From the NCBI GenBank assembly GCA_028386065.3, contig JAKUCV010004467.1:309561-373560 (forward strand): a DNA stretch of 64,000 bases, read 5' to 3'. The position numbers and the translations under genes are program-made. Positions 1-11,323 of this stretch are shown one piece after another (the stretch's first letter is position 1; every line of letters begins with the position of its first letter). The notes under the pieces were generated by a model. That model saw only the letters and a list, made by a program, of their open reading frames with translations, was not told where the DNA came from and made no database searches. Origin of the DNA: Turnera subulata. Lineage: Eukaryota; Streptophyta; Magnoliopsida; Malpighiales; Passifloraceae.

Positions 1-97
1 GGAATAAGACATTTGACAAAAGCGTCCACCCAATGGCGAAGATGATTTGCATTATCTACATGCGTATATGTGAGCTTTTCGGTGCTTTTGTTCCTAG

Positions 98-854
98 CCT
101 GCCCCGTTTCCCTAAACCTAATACGCGACATAACAAACACCACCACCACGGCCACCAGAAAATCCACCCGGACCCGGACCAGAAGCACCTGCACCTCCGG
201 TGCAACATGTCCAAATCAGGTCCGATCAGCAGGTGCGTGCCGCCGGGGATGGTTCCAGTCCGGTTCTACAGCCAGCAAATCCTCTCCCTGGCGAGTGCCG
301 AGACATTCAGAGAACTGGAGAGGAAACAGACTGTGATCGAGTCCGCCCCGCCGTCCACGGTGGGCCACGCCGGGCTGGCGATGCGGTACGCGAGTATAAT
401 CATACTCGCGCAGCGGTACCTGAACTCGCCGACCAAAATAAACGACGACACTCGGGGGTACATGTACGAGCTGCTCCCCGCGAACGTGAAGGCCTTGGTT
501 CGGAGGAAGCTGAGAAGCAGGTGGAGCAAGGCGGAGAAGAGAGGTTGTGAGATTGACCACGCACTGGCGGAAGGGTGGAGGGAGCCGCTGGAGGAGATAA
601 TGAGGTGGTTGGCGCCAATGGCGCACGATACCGAGCAGTGGCACGCGGAGAGGAGCATGGAGAAGCATAGATTCGATGCCAAGCCTACGGTGTTGCTTTT
701 TCAGACCCTTTACTTCTCGAATCTGGAGAAGACGGAGGCCGCTATCGTGGATGTTTTAGTTGGGTTGAGTTGTATATATAGGTACGAGAATCGGAGGTCG
801 CGGGGCGGCGGCAGTGGCCGCGGCGTTGATACCGATGATTTTCTGGGCAGATGA
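98..854 (+). CDS. DUF668 / PSK SIMULATOR 1-like protein, 3' part
   Basis: This is the 3' part of a plant DUF668 gene. The family includes PSK SIMULATOR 1 and relatives, implicated in growth and peptide-hormone signalling; the biochemical role is not established. The open frame runs to TGA at 852-854. It contains the family hallmark order: an RFYSQQIL segment, an ERKQTVIESAPPST segment, an AGLAMRYA segment, then WREPLEEIMRWLAPMAHDT, RPTVLLFQTLYF-like and KTEAAIVDVLVGLSCIYRYENR blocks. Family members normally have a DUF3475 domain further N-terminal; it is absent here, so the 5' exon(s) lie left of the window. A pyrimidine-rich stretch ending in AG at 96-97 is a plausible splice acceptor, hence the start given; an in-frame ATG at 33 also exists. 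The low-complexity His/Pro/Lys stretch just after the start is not conserved family sequence, so the exact exon edge is unsure. Confidence 0.8.
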
Positions 855-1589
855 CACTGGGTGTGTATGGATGTGAAGAAGTAGGCGTATGGTTAATTAA
901 TTAATTAATATTTTCAGTTTGAACTAAATAGGTTTCGAACTTTCTGTTCTTTCAATAGAATTGTTTATTGCTTCAACTTCTATGTTACTGTTATTTTTTC
1001 CCGAGGCGTAATTGTATAAACTCAATTAACTGTGTGGAGAGGATGAGCCTCCATTTAGGTCGTGAAAATAGCTTGCCCGAGTAGATTGCAATAGGTGATT
1101 GGTAGCACTAGCAATGCGTCCAACTAAGACGGTAAGGCCGGACAAGCCACCTGAATGATCCGACACTCTCCATTTGTCATTCCCACACATGATAAAATAT
1201 TTTCTAACCAAACAAATGACACGCTTCTGCGAACACACGAAATTGGATTACTCGAGGCTTTCTTTTCAAGCGGGTCTAACAAAGACTAACGCCTACTCTG
1301 AGCTCTAAATGAAAATATCTAATAAGAGCTGAAGCTCAACTACCATACTTCTTAGCCCGGATGCACCTGAGCCACTATAGGCTTCAGATGCGTTATTAGC
1401 AAAACAAGGATGGCGTCTGTTGTTACAACATGACACTTCACTTTGTGCTCGAACACTGAAAGCTAATTAAGTACGTACTTCCTGGAAGTAATTTTCTAGC
1501 AGCAGCTTGGTTGCAGACCTTTATATAATGGAGAAGTTTGTGGGGGCTAAAACCACTTTTATAATGAGAATTAATTTGGACAGTAGGAA
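855..1589. other. Intergenic, 3' flank of the DUF668 gene
   Basis: AT-rich sequence following the DUF668 stop. It contains a TTAATTAA run near 894-907 but no ORF with recognisable similarity, no RNA gene and no repeat that I can see. Confidence 0.6.
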
Positions 1590-1944
1590 ATGGACAACCT
1601 ATTCAAGTTCACACGGATCCATGGGTTACCAATTCCTTGGGCTTTTCAGCTGGTTATTATACATCAGTTTCCTGCAGATATAGCTAGTGATGGTGGGAGA
1701 TCATATAGATCATGCTACCCTTTCTTGGAATTTGGTTGTTGGAACCATCCTCTTCTACAATCTCTCTTACTTCCTCACGAAGTCGAGTCTATTTCCTCAA
1801 TTCCACTCGGTCACATGGGCAACCCCTCACAAGCTCCGCTAGTACTTTTTTTTTTTTTTTCTAAAGATGGAGCTTTCACGGTCAATTCAGCTTATTGGGC
1901 CAATTTTCGACACAAGATCACTTCCACTGGTGCCAGTTCCTTTA
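1590..1944 (+). pseudogene. LINE reverse-transcriptase C-terminal fragment, 5' piece
   Basis: Decayed L1-type LINE coding sequence. The frame reads through segments typical of the region between RT and the zf-RVT domain of plant LINEs: an FPADIASD-like motif, then VESISSIPLGHMGNP, then a DGAFTVNSAYW motif (normally KNG-F-V-SAY). A T-tract around 1850 may mark a small insertion. The piece stops exactly where the TIR element at 1945 begins. RNase H-like LINE sequence resumes after that element, so I read this as one old LINE split by a later DNA transposon. No functional protein is expected. Confidence 0.65.
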
Positions 1945-3711
1945 GGGTGCGTTTGGAACGCGGGACAGGGACGGGCGCGTTGGGACAGTGTCCCAAAGGG
2001 TGGATGTTTGGATCGTGGGACGCACTGTTCACGTGGGACGCGCGTCCCTTTTGTTTGGGACAAAATCAATTTTTTCCGTCCCTTAAAAAATGCAGGGACA
2101 GAACGCTGTCCCATGGACAGCACTGTTCACGTTCCTAAATTGCCCCTGCTCATTTTCCATAAGGACAAAATTATCCTCCACAAAAAATCCCATCAATTTT
2201 TTTTTCTTTCTTCCAAACAATCTTCCCTCGATGATTACTGGCGGTAGTGACACGGAAAAAAAAAGGGAAGAGGAGAGGAGGAAAGAGGAGGAGGGAGGAG
2301 GAGGGGAGAGGAGAGTGGCCGGATCTATGGCCGTCAGCGTCGGCGAGGTAGAAGAGGGAGGAGGAGGGTGGCGCGGAGGAGGCTGCGTAGAGGAGAAGAA
2401 GGTGGAGGCGCAATAAGTGAAGCCTTCGTCGGCTGCTCCATGGAGGCGCGGGCCTAATTCCGACTCCGGCGGGTGAGTGCGAGGGGGCTAGAGGATGGGG
2501 AAGGCGACAGTGCCGGAACTTGAAGGAGGAGGAGGTAAGGCGGAGGTAGTGCGGGAGGAGGGGTGGGGCGGCCATCGGGTTTTTTAGGGAAGGGTGATCC
2601 TTTTTTATTTTTTTTTAAATTAAGAAAATTATTTTGAGATGTGAAGGGAGAGACAGTCTGAAGGTCAAAATCTTTTTGCCTTTTTTATATTTTTGCTAGA
2701 AAATAAAAAACATTTAATTTGTTGAAATCTTAAGTAATTGAGCGTGTTTCCTCTATTATTTTTCTAAATTTTAAGATCATCATTTAATTTGTCAAAATCT
2801 CAGGTAATTAAGCGTGAGGAGACTTTCTTTCCTTATTTATTTTTTAAAATTAGAAAATCACATTTAATTTGTCAAAATCTTAGGTAATTAATCGTGAGGA
2901 GATTTTCTTTCTTTTTTATTTTTCTAAATTAGAAAATCACATTTAATTTGTCAAAATCTTAGGTAATTAAGCGTGAGGAGACTTTCTTTCCTTTTTTATT
3001 TTTCTAAATTAGAAAATCACATTTAATTTGTCAAAATCTTAGGTAATTAAGCGTGAGGAGACTTTCTTTCCTTTTTTATTTTTCTAAATTAGAAAATCAC
3101 TTTTAATTTGTCAAAATCTTAGGTAATTGTGCATGCGGAGATTTGTTTTCCTTTCTTATTTTTTTTTTAAATAGAAAATAAATATTTATTTTGTCCAAAA
3201 CTAAGTAATTACGCATGAGGATATTTTTTTCCTTTTTTTAATTTACTAAATTTAGAAAATGACCATTTGATTTGTCAAAATTTCTAATAATTTTATATAC
3301 CTATAAATTATGAATTTAATTTAGGAAAATATCTTGTCAACAATCTCTTGATTGTATATTCAAATTATGATATAGATATTGTACACAACAAGAAAATTTC
3401 ATATATTGATTATAATTTAAATTGTACATACAATATATAAATTGACTGATTAAATTATATATGTTGTTTAAAGCCTAAATTTTGTTATATTGCATACTTA
3501 AATAATTTCTACTGCACCAAGGGCAATATTGACATTACAGCTTTTAGTCCCGTCCTGTGTACAACTAACCAAACATAATTCAGTACAACAGACCCATTCA
3601 GTCTCCACCATACCAAACGCTATATTGGACAGTACAATTGTCCAGTTCAGTGCCGTCCAGTCCCGTCCAGTCCAGTCCAGTCCTGTCCCGTCCAGTGAAC
3701 CAAACGCACCC
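1945..3711. mobile_element. Non-autonomous TIR DNA transposon, ~1.77 kb
   Basis: The ends are inverted copies of GGGTGCGTTTGG (1945-1956) and CCAAACGCACCC (3700-3711). Flanking trinucleotides are TTA on the left and CTA on the right, an imperfect match to the TWA-type duplications of PIF/Harbinger; the superfamily is therefore only tentative. Subterminal regions are rich in repeated GGGAC/GTCCC and GTCCAGT motifs, as in many class II elements. No transposase ORF is present, so it would need a helper. A GC- and purine-rich block occupies 2250-2580 and a tandem array 2690-3300. The element interrupts an old LINE. Confidence 0.65.
2690..3300. repeat. ~80-bp tandem repeat array (about 8 units)
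   Basis: The anchor word CATTTAATTTGT (or a close variant) recurs near 2711, 2781, 2861, 2940, 3020, 3100, 3182 and 3264, giving spacings of 70, 80, 79, 80, 80, 82 and 82 bp. Each unit also carries an AGGTAATTAAGCGTGAGGAG-like word and a pyrimidine run. The central units are nearly identical and the outer ones diverged. The array lies inside the TIR transposon. Confidence 0.85.
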
Positions 3712-3714
3712 CTA

Positions 3715-4270
3715 TGGAAGAAACATTGCAAACTACCAATTCAGAACAAAATCAAGTCTACCACCCTAATCCATCATTCGCTACATGATTAAACAGTGCC
3801 AGCTCGCCCTACAGAGTGATCAGCACCTCCTTGTGGTTTTCTAAAACTTACTGTGCATGCTGCCTTTTTAAGTCCCTAGTCCCAGCAACAACACACCGCT
3901 ATGCTAGATTGAGAATGGCTGTTCGAGATAGCAATGGCGCTTTTTATCCAGGATGCTCCTCCACATTTATGTTGGGCAAATTTGATGTTTTGACTGACAG
4001 GAGAGGCAATTGCTTTGAGAGGAGTTTGCAATTAACCATTTTTTTACCCTGGGTTACTTGTTGACTCTTACAGGAAACAATTAATCAAATTACTTTCAGC
4101 CCAATTGCCCATCTCAAGTTACTCTTACTCCTCTTGGTGTCCTGCTGGATGATATTGAGGCCCTGGCCCAAAGGGCCAATGTATCTTGATTCTATATTTT
4201 CCATCGCCAATGGTTGTTTCTAGCAAAGCTTTCTAGGACTACTAGCGAGAATATTTTTTTGATTGGAGCC
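3715..4270 (+). pseudogene. LINE RNase H fragment, 3' piece
   Basis: Around 3910-4060 the plus strand encodes a degraded RVT_3/RNase H-like stretch: a MAVRDSNGAF motif, normally (V)IRDSNG, followed by a glycine/serine segment and an acidic region. Near 4140-4200 an LLDDIEALAQRANV-like segment resembles the C-terminal part of LINE RNase H, but it is in another frame. I infer it is the downstream half of the LINE interrupted by the element at 1945-3711. Frameshifts make it non-coding. Confidence 0.5.
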
Positions 4271-4511
4271 TTGGAGGCCCCTATTGTAATTCAAAGGCAC
4301 CTCGATCATGATTGCATTTAAGTTACTTAAGTTGACGATCATCCTGTGGGGGGGATTAGGAATGAAGGACATTATTGAATCCCTCCCGCTGTTATTAAAT
4401 CCCAAACCAGTAGACTCTAAACCAGATCCTAGCCGGCCTTTTTCTTTTGGACATGTTTTTCATACATAGAGGATTTGGTCACATGTACGGATGTACCTAT
4501 ATCTTTTTAGC

Positions 4512-4567
<56 letters not shown>

Positions 4568-5900
4568 GAAAATAAAAGAAAGAGATAGAGAAGAATATGA
4601 ATGAAGCTGAAAAATGTGGGATACATTTGGTTACTTTCCATGGGTTTTTTCCTCAATGGAGTGAGCATTCAACAGGTTTATCCAGGTCCAAACTCAAGCC
4701 CAAACCCAAGATGGCTAACGCAGCTATGCATGTGCGTAAATTCGACACCGTAGGTAGGGCTCCCAATCAGGGACTGAAGTTTCTGGACATGAGATATTTT
4801 TGCCATTCCCAATCCATCCATCCTCTTTAGTAGGACCTTCTAGAAGTGTCCCAACTCCCAACCAATGGGGAACCGCAAATAGCCCGAATTAGAGTTTTTC
4901 ATGAAAATCGGAACTGTGCTTGTTATTATTAATATATTTTTTTTTTTTTGTCATTGTAACTTGTAAGAATAACTGTTGCTTGGATTCCTCAAGTATGATA
5001 ATGAAATTTTAAAAAGACTCCACCTGTTTACGTATTATATGTGATTTATTTTGTTAAAAAATTATCTTGTAGCCATAAAGATTAATTTGTTGATGTTATA
5101 TAATATAAACAAAGAACAAAAAGAAGAGCCAGCACAGTGTGGTGCGGTGGCATCTGTGTCTAAAATTTGGGTTGACAATCTGGTTTAGAACTAGGATTTG
5201 GACGGGATGGGGATAGAATATCAATTGTGCATAAAAAAAAAATAGATTAATTTGTTGATGAGATACTGAGAAATACTTTATAGTATTATCTTAAATGTCT
5301 CTCCAAATAACATTTTGGCTCTTATCTTACAGAATTCGTTGCAACCTGCAAAAGTTGATCCGAGTAAAGAGACTTTTGTAGTGAAATCAAAATCACTTGG
5401 GTTCCATGTCAAAGTTTCCTAAACTAAAATGTATTTCATGTGGGTTTACTTTTGACTGAAGAAAAACTTTTAAAACCTTACAATTTATCCTATGTTTCTA
5501 AGGGGAAAAAAAAAAAACTTCACCAGCTCAAAAGCTTGCATTCTTATGTTGAAGGTGAACCAGCTTCAAGCTCGAGTCGTGTTACCTCTCCACTTTATTC
5601 AACTTTACTTAGCACTGTAGTAGCAAATTTGGTAACTCGATCCATTTTTAGTGGATAAAAAAAGAGGTTAAACCCTAACCTCAAAACCAGGCCAGACCCG
5701 AGAAGCCTCCATTTTGTTTGTAAACAGTGTCTAGCCCATTCTCCTCAAACCGAGAAACTAAAATTTCCCACCTCACACCAAGCACGCCACGTAATAAAAT
5801 CAAATGACAAATTGTGTGGCCGTTGGGAATTCGTAACCCAAATCCACAGGATTTCATCTTCAACTTCGCTTTCTCACACACTCCCAAAAACCTCACCCTC
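4271..5900. other. Intergenic, upstream of Rubisco activase
   Basis: AT-rich spacer with one microsatellite. Short ORFs here (for example 4597-4830) show no recognisable domain. The last ~200 bp form the presumed Rubisco activase promoter; an ACGT-core G-box-like word, CCACGTAA, lies at 5788-5795. Confidence 0.5.
4513..4567. repeat. (ATT)n microsatellite
   Basis: About 18 uninterrupted ATT/TTA trinucleotide units. Confidence 0.97.
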
Positions 5901-5917
5901 CAGTCCACCACCTAATC

Positions 5918-5925
5918 CTATAAAT
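5918..5925 (+). promoter_or_regulatory. Candidate TATA box of Rubisco activase
   Basis: CTATAAAT sits about 130 bp upstream of the start codon at 6052, followed by a CT-rich leader (5930-5950) typical of plant 5' UTRs. Transcription would start near 5950, leaving a ~100-nt leader. Confidence 0.55.
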
Positions 5926-6051
5926 CCCATACCACTTCTCCTCTCCCTTTCTCCAAGCAAACAAACAACACCAACACCAACAAAAAAAAAAAAGGAACAA
6001 TCCACACTTCCATCTCGTCTTCTTCTCTTTTGATCATCCACCGTTGGATCA

Positions 6052-8622
6052 ATGGCTGCATCAGTCTCAACCGTCGGAGTTGTTAACAGAGCACCGGTAC
6101 GCACAGTTGTTTTCCCGCCCTTTTCTTTCCCTCACTTAGTTTTCATCGACCAACACACTTGAGTTTACTCCTGCTCTGCCTCTTTTACAATTTTTTCACG
6201 TTGTTTTCATCGATTCTCTTCAGGGTTTTCCTATGCTCCTTCACTTTTAAGTAACCGAAGCATTTTTGTTGGGTTTCCTTTACTTTCTCGCTTCAAAGAA
6301 TAACTTGATCTCTTAAACTCAGTTACATTACCAGCAATAGTCATTCTTTTTTTCTACAAAAGATGGAGAAAGAAAATATCTCCATGATGGTTTGAGTGAT
6401 CAAGTGATGTTTAAGAAGAGATGGAGCTTGAATTTTCTTTGCAACATCTTGTAAAGAAAGAAGCGTGTGTTTTGCAGTTGAATTTCAATGGTGCTGGACG
6501 ATCAGTGCCCAGCTCGACATTCTATGGAACTAGCTTGAAGAAGCAGCTGAATGTGTCAAAGATCTCCGACAAGAGGGCTTTGTCAGGGAAGTTGAGGGTT
6601 GCAGCAGAATATGATGAGCAGAAGCAGACTTCCAAGGACAGATGGGGAGGGCTTGCATTCGACACATCAGATGACCAACAAGACATTACCAGAGGGAAAG
6701 GAATGGTGGACGCTCTCTTTCAAGCTCCGTTGGGGGCAGGAACTCACGATCCTGTTCTGAGTTCCTACGAATACCTCAGTCAGGGTCTTCGACAGTAAGT
6801 TGCCGAATCAAAACTGAAAGAATTTTCTGTTTGATTTGTGTCTTGTCCGGGTTTATTGGCGTTTCGGAATTCTGAAGATGGGAGTTTATTTATTGGGACG
6901 TTTCTAATTTTTCAGTCTGGACAATACTATGGATGGTTTCTATATCGCCCCTGCATTTATGGACAAGCTTGTTGTTCATATCACCAAGAACTTCCTGAAC
7001 CTGCCAAACATTAAGGTTGGTGAATTGAAATTTACAGACCTATTTGTCCGTCTTCAGTACTCGTCATTTGGAATTGCGAAGAAAGTTCAATTGATGTGTA
7101 ATGAATTGATACAGGTTCCCCTCATCTTGGGTATCTGGGGAGGCAAAGGTCAAGGAAAATCATTTCAATGCGAGCTTGTCTTCGCCAAGATGGGAATCAA
7201 GTAAGCATTTTCCTCTCATTTGCTGTCATGATCCTTAAGTAGGATAGAAATTTGATTTCAAAGGTATTGGTATACCTGTACTCTTGAACTTAAAACTTCA
7301 AATTTTGTGTACTGCGATGAATATTCAGCCCCATCATGATGAGCGCTGGAGAGCTGGAAAGTGGAAATGCTGGAGAGCCTGCTAAATTGATCAGGCAAAG
7401 GTATCGTGAGGCGGCGGATATCATCAAGAAGGGAAAGATGTGTGTGCTCTTCATTAATGATCTAGATGCAGGGGCAGGTAGAATGGGTGGCACCACACAA
7501 TACACGGTCAACAATCAAATGGTGAATGCTACCCTCATGAATATTGCTGATAATCCAACCAATGTCCAGCTCCCTGGTATGTACAACAAGCAGGAGAACC
7601 CCCGCGTTCCCATCATAGTCACTGGTAATGACTTCTCCACATTGTATGCCCCTCTGATTCGTGATGGCCGAATGGAGAAATTCTATTGGGCCCCGACTCG
7701 GGAAGACCGGATTGGTGTTTGCACAGGAATCTTCAGAACAGATAATGTTCCTACACAGGATATTGTCAAGCTTGTTGACACATTCCCTGGCCAATCCATT
7801 GGTAAGCTTTGTGCAATAATCTATTCACATGTCATTGTAAAACTTTGATTGTAGAGTAAGTATATTATAAACAAAGTAAAAAGAAATTAACCCAAAATTT
7901 ATAAGATAATGTTCTGTGAATATACCCTGCTTCTATATGCTTCCACAAAAAAAAAAAAAAAAGATGAACTATACCTGCTTGGCTAAATTTTAATAAAATA
8001 ACCCAAACATTTTCAACTTTGTTTATACACATGCGCACACAGAGAATAGGAGTCAAAGTAAGTGACTGATTTTGCTTTTATTCTGTGTGCAGATTTCTTT
8101 GGTGCTCTTAGGGCAAGAGTCTATGACGACGAAGTGAGGAGATGGGTTGCCAGTGTGGGAGTAGAAAACATTGGAAAAAGGCTTGTCAACACCAAGGAAG
8201 GTCCTCCAATTTTTGAGCAACCAAAAATGACTATTGAGAAGCTCCTCGAGTACGGTAACATGCTTGTAAAAGAGCAGGAGAACGTGAAGAGAGTTCAATT
8301 GGCCGACAAGTACTTGAAAGAGGCAGCACTTGGAGATGCAAACCAAGATGATGACCCCAAGAAGGGAAGCTTCTATGGTTAGACCTCAGACCGTAAAAGC
8401 CTTGATAATGAGGGATTTAGATGTGGCATTTAGGATTTTGGTGCAATAAAGATGTCAATAAAAAAGGAAAATAAAGTAATCTTCTTTGGTGATTGTTTGG
8501 ATGCAGGCAAAGCAGCACAACAGATTAAACTTCCTGTTCCAGAAGGCTGCACTGACCCAGAAGCAGAAAACTTTGATCCAACTGCTAGGAGCGATGATGG
8601 GAGCTGCCTTTACCAATTGTAG
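6052..8622 (+). CDS. RCA: Ribulose bisphosphate carboxylase/oxygenase activase, chloroplast
   Basis: AAA+ ATPase of the chloroplast stroma that uses ATP to release inhibitory sugar phosphates from Rubisco. Exons inferred from splice sites and family continuity: 6052-6096, 6478-6794, 6916-7015, 7115-7200, 7329-7801, 8093-8377, 8507-8622. Together they give 473 residues, the usual length of the alpha isoform. Residues 1 to about 57 are a Ser/Lys-rich transit peptide. Walker A GGKGQGKS is at 163-170 and the Walker B region LFINDLDA at 223-230. The C-terminal extension carries Cys450 and Cys469, matching the redox-regulated pair of alpha isoforms. If the sixth exon is read through, it stops at 8380-8382 and gives a 436-residue beta form. 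The exon 2/3 join seems about two residues shorter than usual. The gene looks intact. Confidence 0.95.
8378..8506 (+). promoter_or_regulatory. RCA: Alternatively spliced last intron of Rubisco activase
   Basis: The donor at 8378 (G|GTTAGA) joined to the acceptor ending at 8506 yields the alpha form. Retention, or use of a second possible donor at 8393 (GTAAAA), keeps the in-frame TAG at 8380-8382 and yields the beta form. Alpha/beta production by alternative splicing of the last intron is established for RCA in several plants; its use here is inferred from the preserved sites. Confidence 0.75.
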
Positions 8623-11323
8623 GTCTGTTTCCATACATTTATTGGGTTCTGGATTTTAAAATGTAAAGAGAAGCCCATGGATATTGCTTAGCATTATGTA
8701 TCCTATAGATTGTTTTATCTTGATTAGCCCATGGTTACTATGTTTATTAACCTACTGTCACACCAGTTTTATGTTTATAATTAGAACACTTGTTTCGTGA
8801 ACCTGTCCACTGTGATATCTGTTTGTCAAAATTTCGAAGAAATTCTGAATATTTCAATTGATATACTTAACAAACCTTCAAATTCTCGTCTAAAAGAGCA
8901 TGTAGAATGATGTCACGAGTGATGCAAGGTCAGCAACTTGATCGGTTTTCATGGCAATTAAGAATTTGCTCTTCTTAGTACTCCATAATCTTCTTTTCCG
9001 TTTTTTTGAGAATCCAATAACTTGGAAATAGATTGCGGGCTTGACTTGATAAGGATTCAATTATTTGTGGTGCCCATAAGTTTCGGCTGGAGTACGCAAT
9101 AAACTGGATATCAGCCCATATTTGCATCCGATGTGGTCTTTATATTGTTACTTTTAATAATCATTAATTTACAGTACGAAAACTTATGAATGAAAAGAAA
9201 TAAATGTCGAATTGAATGTTTTCATTCTCTATTATCTTTTAGACGAGAATTGATTGCTCATGGTGGGTAATAAACCAGGGTTGGTGAGTTGATTACTCAT
9301 GGTGGGTACACATGCATATAGACTATAGATGATTTCATGATTCATCATGGCGTTAGCCTGACACAAGGCGCAGAATAAAACAAGCACGGTCCAAGACAGT
9401 CTTGCCTTAATCCATTTCGTTAATTTAATAACGTTCGTGAGAATAATTATGATAATAGTTTTCTTGAGCATTACAGTTGATCCGGTCGTCAAACCAAGAA
9501 TATATGTTTATGCAACCTTTAGAATTTTGTGGCTTAATTAAGTCAACCCACTTTCCTTCCCATCCTTCCCTGCGTTGAGGTTGAACCAAGGGACTAATTA
9601 TTTGCTCCTAAAGCTTCAATCCTCCACTGGATAGAGAGGATGAAGCGGCTGCCACTACCAGTAACTCTCAAGTTGATATTTGAAAAATTCAAGATTCCTC
9701 TTGTCCAGCAAGAGACACCACTGAGTCTGAGACGTATAGTGTCAGGGGAAAAAAAAAAAACAATGGTGTACTGTGACGAGTTGGCTTTCTGGTTAAGCCC
9801 CACAAGAAATTTTGCCCCCAATAAAGAACAACTTGGCTCCGAATAGTGGCAGTCAGTGAACCTACTTTAACATATTTTATTAACAGTTTATGCTTATTAG
9901 TTAGTACTTAATACTTTAAGATTATCTTTAGGACTTTTCTCCTCTGTTCAAGGTATCTTTTAGGACTTAGTGCTAGACATAACCAAAGAAATAATATAAA
10001 CAAACATTCTTTTCGTTTCTGTGTTTAAGAAACTTCCCTCCTCCATCCTTTTATTTTTATTTTTCAAGAAAATTCTCTCATCCTCAATCTTTTACTCGTC
10101 TTTCTTCTCACCTTTAGACCAGCCCACCAAGGACAAAAGCCAGCAGATAAACTCCAAAGCAAAGAAAAGAAAAATCATGATATTCAAAATCTTAAAATTG
10201 CTACATTCCAACTAGGCAACTACTTTCTCAGAACAGAATTTTAGCCACAAAAATTGTTCAAACTTATATTTTGTCGCTAGGAATGACAAAAAGGAATGTG
10301 ACCATTGTTTCTTTTCTCATAATTCAAATAAGAGTGTAAAAGTATTGAATAACTCCTAATCCAAAATATGACCATTTGTGGCGGTTGCTTCTCTGTTTTA
10401 CTTAGCTCACTTTTAAGATTTCCGAATCAAGCTCCACACAAGTCCATGAGTTGAAGTATAAAATGCATAATCAGTGATCTCAAAACCTGTGCATTTGAAT
10501 GTGAGCAGCAGCAGCACTGTCCCAATTCATATATGCCACAGAAAGAAATTTTGAGAAAGAAAAAATCCCACAATTTTCCTACAGCCAACTTGTCAAAAGA
10601 ATTACAATGGCAGTTTCTATGCTATAAAAATCTTCAATGGGAATCAAAGCGAGACATGGCGGCTCAGTCACAGCTCGCTAATGGACCTCATCATCAGCTG
10701 ATAAAAGGCCTCAATTCCTACTACTGTTACAAACAAACTCTTTGACCTGTGAGTAGCTACAAACTCACTCTGTGACTTGCGAGTTGTGACTGGGGAGTTG
10801 AAACTTTAGTCTGATCTTTGTCAACTGATACGGTGTAAATACAAACAGAATGACCATACGTATCATTAAGTTTCCTACACCTCTCGAATGAGATCCTCTC
10901 CTGTAAAGTTATGTCCTGTTCGTTGAATCGTGGCCATGATTTTCAAAATCATTGGTGAGAATTTATTTTTACCTTATTTAATTTTTTAAATTTTTCTTAC
11001 CTTATATATTTTAGGGCCATTGATTAAACAAATCAACGGTAGTTATTTAACAGGATCTCTCCTGTTGAATACTGTACATGACAGAATCCAAATCCGTTTT
11101 CAACTGTTCCTCTTTTCTTCTAGTAGCCCATGTGATGTGACATAACTTCTGATTTTGATACTTCCTGCCTCTTTCAAAGTTAGAAAAGCCCACCGCTTGG
11201 CCTTGCCAACATCTCTTCTGTCAAAACTCAAAGCAGACACCCAATTCCAATCTCCACCAAATTCTTACCCTTCTTCCACTTTCAAAACAGTACCTTAGCT
11301 TCATATTTCCCTGTACTGGGCAT
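8623..11323. other. Intergenic between RCA and the lectin receptor kinase
   Basis: Contains the RCA 3' UTR at its start and the kinase promoter at its end. Small ORFs (9232-9492, 9594-9846, 10533-10745) have no recognisable domain. Near 10885-11090 the words GATCCTCTCCTGT and GGATCTCTCCTGTTGAAT recur in the same orientation, possibly remnants of a small element, but I cannot define ends. Confidence 0.5.

Noticed and set aside
4597..4830. 77-residue ORF upstream of RCA
   Set aside because: No recognisable domain, no homologue that I know, no supporting context.
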